Assembly (NCBI GenBank): GCA_021464245.1
Contig: JADCRB010000005.1
Span: 2,976,001 to 3,040,000 of the forward strand
Direction of reading: 5' to 3'
DNA: 64,000 nucleotides
DNA from: Carallia brachiata
Taxonomy: Eukaryota; Streptophyta; Magnoliopsida; Malpighiales; Rhizophoraceae
The notes under the pieces were generated by a model. That model made no database searches. It was given only the letters and a program-made list of their open reading frames with translations, and was not told the origin of the DNA. Below are positions 47,149-57,681 of the stretch, one piece after another (the stretch's first letter is position 1; every line of letters begins with the position of its first letter). The translations under genes and the position numbers were made by a program.

Positions 47149-49004
47149 ATGGGAGAACATCTCAGTCCATTAGCTGTTACTCATCTCCTACAACACACAC
47201 TGAGAAGCTTGTGCATTCATGAGAATTCTCAGTGGGTTTATGCTGTCTTTTGGAGGATCCTACCCAGAAATTACCCACCACCCAAGTAAGAGAAAAAAAG
47301 AGACATACTTTTCCTTTCTCCAATTCTATTCTTTTACTTCTCAAAAAAAAAAAAAAAAAAAACATGCTTTGCTTTGTTCAATGGCTAAAAGGATCTAAAC
47401 CATCATCGTTCCTCTATCCCATCACATTGCATTTGCGGTTAAGGTTTCACAATTCATGCTATATTCTTTGTCATTTGTACGTGTTCTAATGTCATTTTTT
47501 TTTTCTTCTTTTCTCCAGATGGGATGGTCAAGGAGCTTATGACAGGTCAAGAGGAAACAGGAGGAACTGGTATTGTATTTTGTGATTAGATACTGAGATG
47601 ATGAGATGTATGATTAGTCATCTAATTACATACTTACATGCCAGGAGGATATTGGTTTGGGAGGATGGTTTCTGCAACTTTGCTGCTTCAGCAACTGAGA
47701 TTAACTCCGGTGATTGTCCGAGCTCATCGGTCTATGGCAGTGTGAGTTTCAACACCACCAAGGGCTGCAACCAGAGCTGTCTTCAAGATGTCCCACGAAA
47801 TCTACAACTATGGAGAAGGGTAAGCCCCCACAAAAAAAATACATACAACATTTGAATAGTACTAGCTAGCCCTCTATTTGGTTCGGTCTCAATTGGCACC
47901 CAACATGGAATTTATGGATTCCAATATGGGGCAGCTTGATAGGCAAAGTAGCTGCAGATCATAGTCATAAGTGGATATACAAACGAAAGAAGAAAGAAAT
48001 GATCAAGAAATCAATTTCTTGTCAGCATGGCACAACTCAGCAGAGACGGTAAGCAAAGCACTTCTCTTTCTAACATCTTTGCTAGTTAGTTTTGTTTATT
48101 TCATGATAAAATTTTTCTAGATTACCACCAAAAAAAAAAAAAAAAATCTATTTGTCCTTAATTTGCAGCATCCTAGGACATGGGAGGCTCAGTTCCAGTC
48201 TGGTATAAAGGTACATATATATACCATTGCCTGAAACAACACAAACAGTATTAGAACTATAAAATAATAGGGTATACTTAATTAGTTTGTTTTTGTTTTG
48301 GATATATCCTTGCAGACCATAGCCCTGATTGCTGTAAGAGAAGGTGTTGTTCAACTAGGAGCTGTTCACAAGGTTCTATCTTTCCCTCTCCAATAGCTAT
48401 GGTTATTCTTCCTTTCTTGGTAACCACAATATACATAGATGTCATGTGATTGATTTTCTTCCCCCACATTTCAATGGCATTTTTCCAGGTAATTGAAGAT
48501 GAGCTATGTAGTTCTACTGAGGAAGAAATTCACCTACATAGAAAGTATTCCGGGTGTGCTCTTGCCACACCCATCATCTTCTTCTGCATTCCCTTTCACG
48601 GCACCCAGGAAACATGGCATTATCATCAAGGCCACATTGCCACTGCACCCCAAGCAGAGTTGTATGATCATTTCAATCAAGTCCCATATAAGATTACACC
48701 TTCCATGAGCAGCCTTGAAGCGCTGCTCTCCAAGCTCCCATCAGTGGTGCCACCGCCAACCCCACAACCAGATTCTGCTTACTGTGATCCGCAGGGGCAT
48801 TACATATCTCTCCAGAAGCCAATGGAATTTGGGGGAATGGAGAAAGTGGCCAAGGAAGAGATCGATGAAGATTATTATAGGCCAGAGCATGATGTGGGTG
48901 AGAGTAGCAGTTCCATTTCAGCTTATCGTAAGCAGCAGTTTCAAGCCCACCAAGATTTAAATATCAGTGGTGGTAGCAGATCCAATAATGTGTTTTTTGA
49001 GTGA
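47149..49004 (+). CDS. bHLH-MYC_N domain protein (WNK-related/RSS3-like family), frame broken by several small indels
   Basis: Relative of the plant proteins named MYC/MYB N-terminal domain or WNK-related, thought to be nuclear regulators. Exons: 47149-47285, 47519-47569, 47648-47819, 47935-48048, 48169-48210, 48316-48372 and 48489-49004, with good GT-AG borders. It encodes WVYAVFWRILPRNYPPPKW, then LVWEDGFCNFAASATEINSG, EFQHHQGLQPEL, KMSHEIYNYGEG, LIGKVAADHSHKWIYK, RTWEAQFQSGIK, TIALIAVREGVVQLGAVHK and SMSSLEALLSKLPSVVPP. These blocks do not share one frame: shifts fall near 47741, 47780, 47997, 48501 and 48598, each fitting a loss of 1-2 bases. Read literally, translation stops in exon 4. 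Either a young pseudogene or base errors in this sequence; the codons between the breaks still look constrained. Confidence 0.75.
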
Positions 49005-50575
49005 ATATATATATATATATATATTAGCCCATGTAGTGATGAAGGGGATTGATTTTTAAGGTCTAACGTTGTCACTTGTAAGACTATTAGATATGGTCTC
49101 ATCATTTGATGATTGCAAATAAAAGCGTTGAGGTTTCTTGGCTGTGGAAGCTACTGGAGTCCTTATCTCCAATATTGTTTCTTAGGCTCCTAGTATCAAG
49201 GGATTAAGTTGAAATTAAAAAAAAAATGAAATTAATTTATATTATATGAGATCACATTAGAGTTATACTCACAATAAAAATCTAAGTAAAAATTAAAGGC
49301 ACCATAAAATAGATATTTCAATTCCATTGCTTTGAATAAATGCATAGAACAATTTTAATGAAAGGATGGATTTTGGTGTAATAGTAAAAATTATTCTGCT
49401 GTGACTTACGGACCCGAATCGCGAAAATAATTTGCGAACCATTGTGAATGCAATACAAGATATTAGACATGATAACAATAGTTACTACCACAGCACTGGC
49501 TGCAATTGTGTTCAAATCAGCTGCAAATGCGGTTACATCTGCCACCAGCCATGTTAAATCTTGTCTCATGCAATTCTCACGTGAAATGAATGAAGATCCT
49601 GAAAGAACACACAGATCCTTTTAATAAGAATCTCAAATATTAAATAGGAACGGAATACCTATAATACCTGTAAAATTTTGAGTTTGAGTGTGTTAGAATA
49701 CACGGTAGTACTTAATGTATTCTTTTTTTATTATAAAATTTAAGTTATACAGTAATTATTTAGGTAGTTTAAAAATTTTTTTTAAGAAAAATAATACTCT
49801 CTAATTAAATTGTGAGGTACTATTTTTATTTTTTTATTTTTTTTAAAAAAAAGGAATAGGGAAGGAACCCCTACAACAATGAATCCAGTCACATCAGGTG
49901 AGACAGCTTAATAGGCTAAGAGAAATTCAGGCTGAATCTTGACCTTGTACCTTTTTGTCCGTGCATTGCTTTCAATTCCATTCCACCAGCAGCCTGCAAT
50001 AATGGCTCCAGGATCATTAAAAATGGTACAACTCAGTGTGTCTAACAGCTTGAAATGACCAGATGTTGGCAGACTCCAGCTCTTGAACGCACAGGCGACC
50101 AGGGCAAGGTAAATTTTGCTTGTAGGGTATTTTTCACCAATAATTAGCCAAAGTGGCAGCAGAGGCCTTGAGGAATTTTTGAGTTCTACTTCTCACGAAT
50201 TGGACATAAAGGGAGAAGAAGAAATAATGTCTACACTTAAAACAGTTTTGAATCCAATCAATTTATAAAAAAATCAGTCATTCATCTTAGAGGTCTCTCG
50301 TTCAAGTCTTCAAAAATAAAAATAAAAATCTGAGATTTACAAAAGAAAAATCATTGCTTTTGTTACACAGCTCACGGTGTAGGAGGCAGGATATACCCTG
50401 CTTATTGTTAGACTAATATCAATTTGAGGGATGTTGGCTTGGCAAAAATATGGTCCTAATCCTTCAAGCCCTTAGGCCAAGCCCTGTGAAAAAGGTCTAA
50501 GAAAAATTTTATTTAAAAAAGACAATAAAATCAGTAGAAAGATTCTTTCCTTTTTTTTAAATCCATATATTTATT
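49005..50575. other. Intergenic, nothing firmly recognised
   Basis: Gene 3' flank and AT-rich DNA. A minus-strand open stretch at 49318-49569 has a hydrophobic segment but no recognisable family. Confidence 0.4.
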
Positions 50576-50608
50576 GGGATATATAATTTTTTAATTCTAA
50601 ATTTTTAT

Positions 50609-51666
50609 TGTAAAAGACAAAAAAAAAAAAAAAATCAAAGTTCGGCAGATGAAAAAAAAAAAAAAATAAGGAAAGAAAACTCAAATGTCAGCTTCTAGAA
50701 GTTGAAAAAGAAAAAAAAAATCAAAGTTAGGCAGATGAAGAAAAAAAAAAAGAGGAAAGAAAAATCAAATGTCAGCTTCTAGAAGTTGAAAAAAAAAAAA
50801 AAAAAAAATCAAAGTTAGGCAGAAGAAGAAAAAAAAAAAAAAATCAACGAAAAGTTGGTGGTACTGTGCCTTCTCCTAGCCTATAAATAGGCTCAAAATC
50901 TCCAGAGAAGGAAGAAGCCAATCACAGAAAAATTGGCGCACAGGAGCAGTGGGGAATTAATTTCAAATTGAAATTACATTTCTCACAACGAAAGAAAGCC
51001 TTATAAATAGGCCCCTGCCCCCCAGTTCAAAACAGATTCAGCAAATCTGTAAACAGAAAAATTCAGAGAATTGAGAGAAAAAGAAAATTTGAAAATCTCT
51101 CAAGAAAATTTCTCCTTTTCTACATGCTTTTACTCTGCAGTATACTCTACTAATTCCTTTTTGAGAGATATTTCAGGGGTAAAACCCAAAAAATTTGCTG
51201 TTTCCATTTCCAAAGTTATTTTTAAATTTATATTCTTCGATCGCCCTAGATCTGAATTTATGAGAATATAGATCTGAAAATATCAAATTACTACAAATCC
51301 AGCTGGGATTAAGCCTCAAACGGCGCTCAGCAAAATCCAGGCAGTTCATCCGAGAACAAGTCCCTTCGACCCTCGGTGAAATTAAGCCAGATCGGCTCAG
51401 ATCAGGTCTCTGCGGTTCTTAACCGTAGTCAAAACGTCCAAATCAGATCCAGTTTCAGTCTACCCAGTTCAAGAAAAAGCTGTAGAAATTATTTCTGTCA
51501 AGATCAAGCTCGTGCAGCCCTTGACGGAGTCAAAAAAGGAACACTAATCGGAGGATCTACGGAGATCGACCCCACGTAAATTTCCTTTCATTTTTAAATT
51601 TTTATTTGTAATTTATTTTTGTATTTTCGAGTTTAATTGTTTTAGACTCGAAATTTACGCCTTACA
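50609..51666 (+). repeat. 5' LTR
   Basis: 1058 bp. The U3 part starts with three A-rich direct repeats containing TCAAAGTT(C/A)GGCAGA and GTCAGCTTCTAGAAGTTG. TATA-like CTATAAATAGG at about 50881 and TTATAAATAGG at about 51001 could start transcription. It ends CTTACA at 51666; the primer-binding region TTTTTGGCACGCTCGGTGGG follows at about 51669. Confidence 0.93.
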
Positions 51667-51936
51667 AATTTTTGGCACGCTCGGTGGGACATCTTCACCT
51701 CCCATCTCTTGTTCCTTAAAAAAAAAAAGGGTAAAAGAAAAGAGCCGAGAAAAAAGAAAAGAAAAAAAGAAAAAAAAAAGGAAAAAGAAAAGAGCCGAAG
51801 AAAAGAAAAAAAAAAAGAAAAGAAAAAAGAAAAAGAAAAAGAGAAAAAGACAAAATAGAGAAAAAGACGAAAAAGGTAAAAAAGTAAAAAAAAAAAAAGT
51901 GAAAAAAAAAATTTAAAAAGGTGTTCAGCACATCAA

Positions 51937-52779
51937 ATGGCACCAAAAAGGAGTATAACTGCTGCCACAAAAAAGAAGACAACGGCTCCATTGCCTGCAT
52001 CAACTACCCTACCTGGGTACGCAGGACCACAAACCCGCGGACGGACACAGTTTCTTGCCACTCAATTGAGTCCACAGACTCGCGCAAGAACAAAGTTCCT
52101 CGCCACCAACAAAGTTAAAATTGAGGACTTGCAGCTCACACAGCAGTTAGATTTCTCACGTGACTCTGTCACTAAACAGAGGAGTCGATCACCTACCCCT
52201 ACCGAAGTTAGGGGTAGAGCATCAAATTCTGCCCAACAACAGAATCCGACCTATTCTGCACAAACGAACACAGAGGAAGAAGAAGATCCCTCTACTTCAG
52301 TCTTCTATAGAGCATCAAATTCTGCTGAACAGCAAAATCCAACGCGTTGTGCTGAAACAAGTCAGGAAAGATCCGACGGGCCCTCTACAACAGTCTTCCG
52401 TGGAGAACCATCTACCGCTGCTGATGTCAGGCTGACCAACACCACCAGAATAGAAAAAATGTTTGCAGATTTAAACCGCGGATATTCACAGCTGATTAGC
52501 GGATATGCACAGTTGATTGAAAATATGAAGGAATTAAGACAGCAAATAGATGACGTTAACAAAGGGCTTCACCAAGCCCAACCCGCTGATGCAGTCAACC
52601 GCGAAGATCGTCCTCAATCATCTCGATTTGGGGACACAGTTTTTAGCCAATCGGACCAACAGAAGGACGAAAGTACCGACTCAGCCACAAGCTCATTTCC
52701 AAGTGGGAGGGTCATGTCTAGTCAAAAAAAATGCTTCCATGTTATCAGGTCAGAAATGCATTTCGACCTGACCCAATAA
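51937..52779 (+). CDS. gag-like ORF of the retrotransposon, 280 aa
   Basis: Starts MAPKRSITAATKKKTTAP, a basic N-terminus. Residues around 90-155 contain a duplicated block, each copy starting RASNSA(Q/E)QQNPT and ending PST(S/T)VF. This is followed by a likely coiled coil (IEKMFADLNRGYSQLISGYA, then ELRQQIDDVNKGL). It sits where gag is expected, just after the primer-binding region. There is no capsid region or CCHC zinc knuckle that I can see, and the length is well under that of full Tat gag proteins, so it is probably a truncated gag of a non-autonomous element. The stop at 52777-52779 is followed by about 300 bases of A-rich sequence. Confidence 0.6.
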   Translation: MAPKRSITAATKKKTTAPLPASTTLPGYAGPQTRGRTQFLATQLSPQTRARTKFLATNKVKIEDLQLTQQLDFSRDSVTKQRSRSPTPTEVRGRASNSAQQQNPTYSAQTNTEEEEDPSTSVFYRASNSAEQQNPTRCAETSQERSDGPSTTVFRGEPSTAADVRLTNTTRIEKMFADLNRGYSQLISGYAQLIENMKELRQQIDDVNKGLHQAQPADAVNREDRPQSSRFGDTVFSQSDQQKDESTDSATSSFPSGRVMSSQKKCFHVIRSEMHFDLTQ

Positions 52780-52799
52780 AGCAGGTAAATTTCAGAACT

Positions 52800-53410
52800 A
52801 CTGTTATGTCAAAAAGAATTAAAAAAAAAGAAAAAAAATTCTCAAAAAAAAAAAGAGAAAAAAAATTGAAAAAAAAAAGAAAAATTAAAAAGCAAAAAAA
52901 AAAAGATCCCAAAAAATCAAAAAGATTAAAAAAACAAAAAAAAGAAAAAAATTCTCAAAAAAAAAAAAACAAAAAGAAAAAAAAGACAAAAAAAAAGGGG
53001 GCCAAAAATTCAAAAAAAGAAAAAAAAGGGGTAAAAAAAAAAAGCACGAATAAAGCCAAAAAAAAAAAAGACGTCTGAAGCTCTTGTGCATTGTCAGAAC
53101 CCTTCATCAAAATTCAAATTTAGATTCGGGGGCAAATCTCAAATCCCGACTCAAATTCAAAGCCAAACATAAATTCGGCTAAACTCGGACTCAAAGCCCA
53201 AATCTAAATTCCAAATCCAAATCCAGATTCGAGGGTAAAACTTAAACCCTGAATCAAATTCCAGCTCAGCAGCTCATTAGCTCACCAAACAGTTCAGTAG
53301 CTCAACAGCTCAGCAGCTTACCAAACAGCTCAGCAGCTCAACAGCTCAACAACTCAGCAGCTCAACAGCTCAGCAGCTCACCAACTCTCCGGCTCCACAG
53401 CTCACCAGTT
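52800..53410. repeat. Low-complexity linker: A-rich tract then CAGCTCA repeats
   Basis: About 52800-53070 is almost pure A/G; 53100-53260 is rich in AAATTC and CCAAAT words; 53265-53410 repeats AGCTCAGCAGCTCAACAGCTC. A lysine-rich frame here (52731-53078) reflects composition only. Confidence 0.7.
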
Positions 53411-53411
53411 C

Positions 53412-53750
53412 AACAAAACACTCCTGCCTCGCACGAGTATAAAAGGCGAACAGCTTCACAGTTCAACACTCCTGCCTCGCACGAGTATAAAAGGCGAACA
53501 GCTCCACAATTCAACACTCCTGCCTCGCACGAGTATAAAAGGCGAACAGCTCCACAATTCAACACTCCTGCCTCGCACGAGTATAAAAGGCGATAATCAA
53601 TCCATCACAGTTCAACACTCCTGTCTCGCACGAGTATAAAAGGCGACATCACAGTTCAACGCTCCTGCCTCGCACGAGCATAAAAGGCGACACCACAATT
53701 CAACACTCCTACCTCGCACGAGTATAAAAGGCGATAATACAACAATGCAG
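53412..53750 (+). repeat. Seven tandem repeats with a TATA-box core
   Basis: Seven units of about 44-53 bp, each with ACTCCTGCCTCGCACGAG then TATAAAAGGCG. One unit has CATAAAAGGCG and one has CTGTCTCGC; spacing varies after the core. A diverged eighth copy (CGCATGAGTATAAACTG) lies at about 57553-57570, upstream of the WUS-like ORF. The core matches a canonical TATA box, so these may be transcription start modules. Confidence 0.9.
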
Positions 53751-53932
53751 AGCTTAACAGGTGAGAAGCAGCCACAGCCTGCCGAACTTTGCCTGTAGGA
53801 GGCTCCATCTGCAAGCACCATCCTATTCCTACACTATGTGTCGAAGTCACGACGTCTAGAAGGTTAGCCCCCTTTGCCCTTTTTTTTATTATTGTACTAA
53901 TCTTAAATAGGAGGAAGGACATACCCAACCCG

Positions 53933-56900
53933 AGTCAAAAGTGCTTCGAAGACAGGCTTATCCAATCAAACAAAGAAGGTGAAGTCAGAGGCTCTACATT
54001 TCATGTCACAATTAGCGAGGAGGCTGAGTCTGACTCATCAGACGGTGAAGTGAAGGAGGCTCCCCCGGAACTTGAAGATGGTGGCCAAGCAACTGTTGAT
54101 GAACTCAAGGAGGTCAATCTTGGCTCTCCGGAAGATCCCCGACCTACATTTCCCACAACGACGGTTCCGCCCGGAACTCATTCCACAAATCGAGGAGGAG
54201 GTGAACAAGCTGATCAATGCTGGCTTCATCCGAGAGGTCACCTACCCAACGTGGATTGCCAACATTGTCCCGTAAGAAAGAAGAATGGACAGTTGAGGGT
54301 ATGTGTTGATTTTCGAGATCTTAACAAGGCCTGCCCGAAAGATGACTTTCCGTTGCCCATAACGGAGATCACAGTCGATGCAACAACGGGTCACGAAGCA
54401 TTGTCTTTCATGGATGGTTCTTCAGGCTATAACCAAATCAGAATGGCACCAGAAGACGAGGAGTTGACAGCATTCCGCACCCCAAAAGGTATATACTGCT
54501 ACAAAGTTATGCCGTTTGGATTGAAAAATGCTGGCGCCACTTATCAACGTGCTATGCAAAAAATTTTTGATGACATGCTGCACAAGATTGTAGAATGTTA
54601 TGTTGATGACTTAGTTGTAAAGACTAAGAAGCGCAAAGACCACCTCGAGGATCTCAAGACAGTGTTCGAAAGACTTCGGAGGCATCAGCTCAAAATGAAC
54701 CCTCTCAAGTGCGCATTCGGTGTCACATCAGGAAAGTTTCTTGGGTTCGTGGTGCGCCATCGTGGAATCGAAGTTGATCAGTCAAAGGTTGAGGCAATTC
54801 AAAAGATGCCTGAACCTAAAAACCTGCACGAGCTGCGAAGTCTACAAGGAAAGCTGGCCTACATTCGCCGTTTCATCTCCAATTTAGCTGGGAGATGTCA
54901 ACCTTTCCATCGGTTGATGAAGAAGGATGTCAACTTCGAGTGGGACGAAGCTTGCAGCAAAGCCTTTGAGAGCATAAAGAAGTACCTTTCCAATCCACCG
55001 TCCTAGGGCTCCAATTCAAGGAAAGTCGTTGATTCTCTACATTGCAGCGCAGGAAAGATCTTTGGGAGCCTTGCTTGCACAGGAAAACGAGCAGGGAAAG
55101 GAAGTTGCCCTGTATACTTGAGCAGAACACTAAACGGTCCGGAGCTGAGTTATTCGCCCATTGAAAAGACATGTCTAGCACTGTTCTTTGCCATTGACAA
55201 GCTGAGGCACTACATGCAAGCTCACACGGTACGTCTCATTGCCAGAGCTGATCCTGTCAAATATATCTTATCCAGACCAATCTTGTCAGGACGACTTGCC
55301 AAGTGGGCAGTAATCCTACAAAGCTACGACATTGTCTACGTGCCTCAAAAAGCAGTCAAAGGACAAGCTCTAGCAGACTTCCTTGCAGATCACCCTGTTC
55401 CGTCAGATTGGGAGTTCACAGATGATCTTCCAGATGAAGAGGTCTTTTACATTGAGACACCCACCATGGACGATGTTCTTTGATGGTGCAGCAAGGCGTG
55501 ATGGTGCTGGTGCCGGCATAGTGTTTGTCACTCCTCAACGACAAATACTACCATATGCTATCATTCTCGGTGAGTTATGTTCAAATAATGTTGCTGAATA
55601 CCAGGCTTTGATCATTGGTCTTCAAATGGCTGTCGATATGAAGATTCCAACTATAGAAGTCCATGGAGATTCCCAGCTCGTCATCAACCAACTTACAGGA
55701 TTGTATGACGTGAAGAAAGAGGACCTTGCGCCTTACCATCAACGTGCTCGACAGCTAATGGATGAATTTGAAAGCATCACCTTGGAGCATGTGCCTCGAC
55801 GAGAAAACACTCAGGCAGACGCGTTGGCTAACCTGGCCACTTCTCTTGCAAAGTCAGAAATCCAGGCTACAGTTGTTGCCGTATGTCAGAAATGGATAGT
55901 GCCACAAAGGATGATGAAGAAACTACAGCAGCCAACGCTGTATCTGTACGTCTCGCGGAGGACGAGGATTGGCGCCAACCAATCATTGACTACTACAGCA
56001 CGGGAAGCTGCCCGAAGATCGTCGTCATAAGACAGAAATTCAACGACGAGCTCCCCGCTTCATATATCTCAAGGATGCTCTGTATCGAAGGTCTTTTGAT
56101 GGAGTTCTACTTCGCTGCCTAGCCAATGAAGAGGCAAAACAGGCTCTCACTGAAGCACATTCTGGTGTTTGTGGCGGACATCAATCGGGCCTAAGTTGCA
56201 CTTCCAACTCAGAAGGATGGGATACTACTGGCCAACCATGGTACGTGATTCAATTGAGTTTGCTAAAACTGTCAAGCTTGTCAATTTCATGCGAATTACA
56301 TACATCAACCACCGGAGCCACTGCATCCAACTGTCTCATCCTGGCCCTTTGAAGCTTGGGGTCTCGACTTAGTGGGGCCCTTGCCAAAGTCATCCCTGGG
56401 TCACCTGTACATCCTCGCAGCAACCGACTACTTCTCAAAATGGGCTGAAGCCATTCCACTTAGAGAGGTAAAGAAGGAGCATGTTGCCAATTTCATCCGG
56501 ACTCAGCTGATCTATCGCTATGGAGTCCCTCGATTCATCATCACTGATAATGGTAAGCAGTTCTACAACAGCTTAATCGACAAGCTCTGCGAGAAGTTCA
56601 AGTTCAAGCAGTACAAGTCATCCATGTACAATGCCCCAGCAAATGGCTTGGCCGAAGCATTCAACAAGACCTTATGCAACCTGTTGCGGAAGGTAGTCTC
56701 TAAATCCAAAAGAGATTGGCATGACAGAATTCCGGAGGCATTATGGGCGTATCGTACAACTTACCGGACTCCAACACAGGCGACGCCATACTCACTTGTC
56801 TACGGTGTCGAAGCAATACTGCCGTTGGAAACACAGATTCCATCCCTGCGCATGGCTGTTCTGGAAGGACTCACACAGGAGGAGAATGCTCGCCTACGTC

Positions 56901-57209
56901 TGGATGAGTTAGAAGCCTCGATGAAAGGAGGCTCGAAGCACAACAGCAACTTGAGTGCTACCAAGCCCGGCTCACCAACACATTCAACCGCAGGGTCCGC
57001 CTCGATCTTTTCAAGTTGGAGACCTTGTTCTTGCAGTGCGACGGCCCATCAACATGAAGCATCGGCCTGGTGACAAGCTTACTTCCAAATGGGACGGGCC
57101 ATACTTAGTGCAGGAGGCCTACACTCACAACGCTTACATGCTGTCAGACCAAGAAGGCGTCCAAATCGGCCCGATCAATGGTAAATTTCTGAAACAGTAT
57201 TATGTGTAA
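53933..57209 (+). pseudogene. pol of the retrotransposon: RT, RNase H, second RNase H, integrase; frame broken
   Basis: Reverse transcriptase is at about 54270-54990, with RKKNGQLRVCVDFRDLNKA, FMDGSSGYNQI, VMPFGLKNAGATYQRAM and catalytic YVDD at 54599-54610. RNase H follows (LSYSPIEKTCLALFFAIDKL, about 55140-55390), then a second RNase H domain (FFDGAARRDGAGAG, CSNNVAEYQALI, VHGDSQLVINQL, about 55475-55840). Integrase comes last: AATDYFSKWAEAIP, IITDNGKQF, NGLAEAFNKT and a C-terminal KWDGPYLV, ending at 57209. Frame changes fall before RT (about 54150-54270), at 55004, near 55105, 55480, 55870-56030, 56150-56370 and 56940. The region before RT also looks shortened, and no protease is visible. 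Confidence 0.9.
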
Positions 57210-57217
57210 ATATGTTT

Positions 57218-57235
57218 TTTTTTTAAAAAAAAAAT

Positions 57236-57284
<49 letters not shown>

Positions 57285-57540
57285 AAAAAAAAAAAAAAAA
57301 AAAAAAATCCCGATCTGAAAGTCCAAGCGAAAATCCAAACCCAAAATCCAAACCCAAACACTTGAGCCCAATTCAGAAAACAAAAACCTAAGTCCAAAAC
57401 CCAAACACTCAACCCAAATCCAAAAGTCCAAACCCAAACACTCGATCCAAAACCCAAACACTCACCCAAATCCAATCCAAAGCCCAAAACCCAAAAATTC
57501 CAAGTTCCAACACAGTCCAGAACCCAAGTTCAAAATCCAA
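57218..57540. repeat. Poly-A tract and CCAAAC-rich linker
   Basis: Nearly pure A at 57218-57307, then irregular repeats of AAACCCAAACACTC and AAATCCAA. It is a spacer between pol and the WUS-like ORF. Confidence 0.8.
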
Positions 57541-57585
57541 TCCAACTCCTGGCCCGCATGAGTATAAACTGTGAACGGCCCAAAA

Positions 57586-57594
57586 ATATAAAAG
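57586..57594 (+). promoter_or_regulatory. TATA-like element before the WUS-like ORF
   Basis: ATATAAAAG lies about 90 bases upstream of the ATG at 57682, just after the diverged TATA-repeat copy. It could give the ORF its own promoter inside the element; this is inference. Confidence 0.45.
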
Positions 57595-57681
57595 CACGGA
57601 GGGTTTGAGTCTGAAACTCAGCATCAGTCTCAACCGATCTTCACCACATACCAAGACCTTTGCTCCTCTGCCGCAAGAAAG

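Noticed and set aside
49318..49569. 83-codon minus-strand frame with a hydrophobic segment, preceded by a good acceptor-like TTCTTTCAG
   Set aside because: No family recognised and no partner exons; could be an exon of an unknown gene but unsupported.
51716..52003. Phe/Leu-rich minus-strand frame
   Set aside because: Antisense of the A/G-rich leader between the primer site and the gag-like ORF.
52731..53078. Lysine-rich 115-codon frame
   Set aside because: Translation of an A-rich tract; composition alone explains it.
53412..53750. Regular repeats resembling a CRISPR array
   Set aside because: Plant nuclear DNA inside an LTR element; the intervals are not unique spacers but drifted parts of the same tandem unit.
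57310..57540. CCAAACCC words resembling interstitial telomere repeats
   Set aside because: Irregular AAACCCAAACACTC and AAATCCAA words, not the CCCTAAA plant telomere unit; internal to the retrotransposon.
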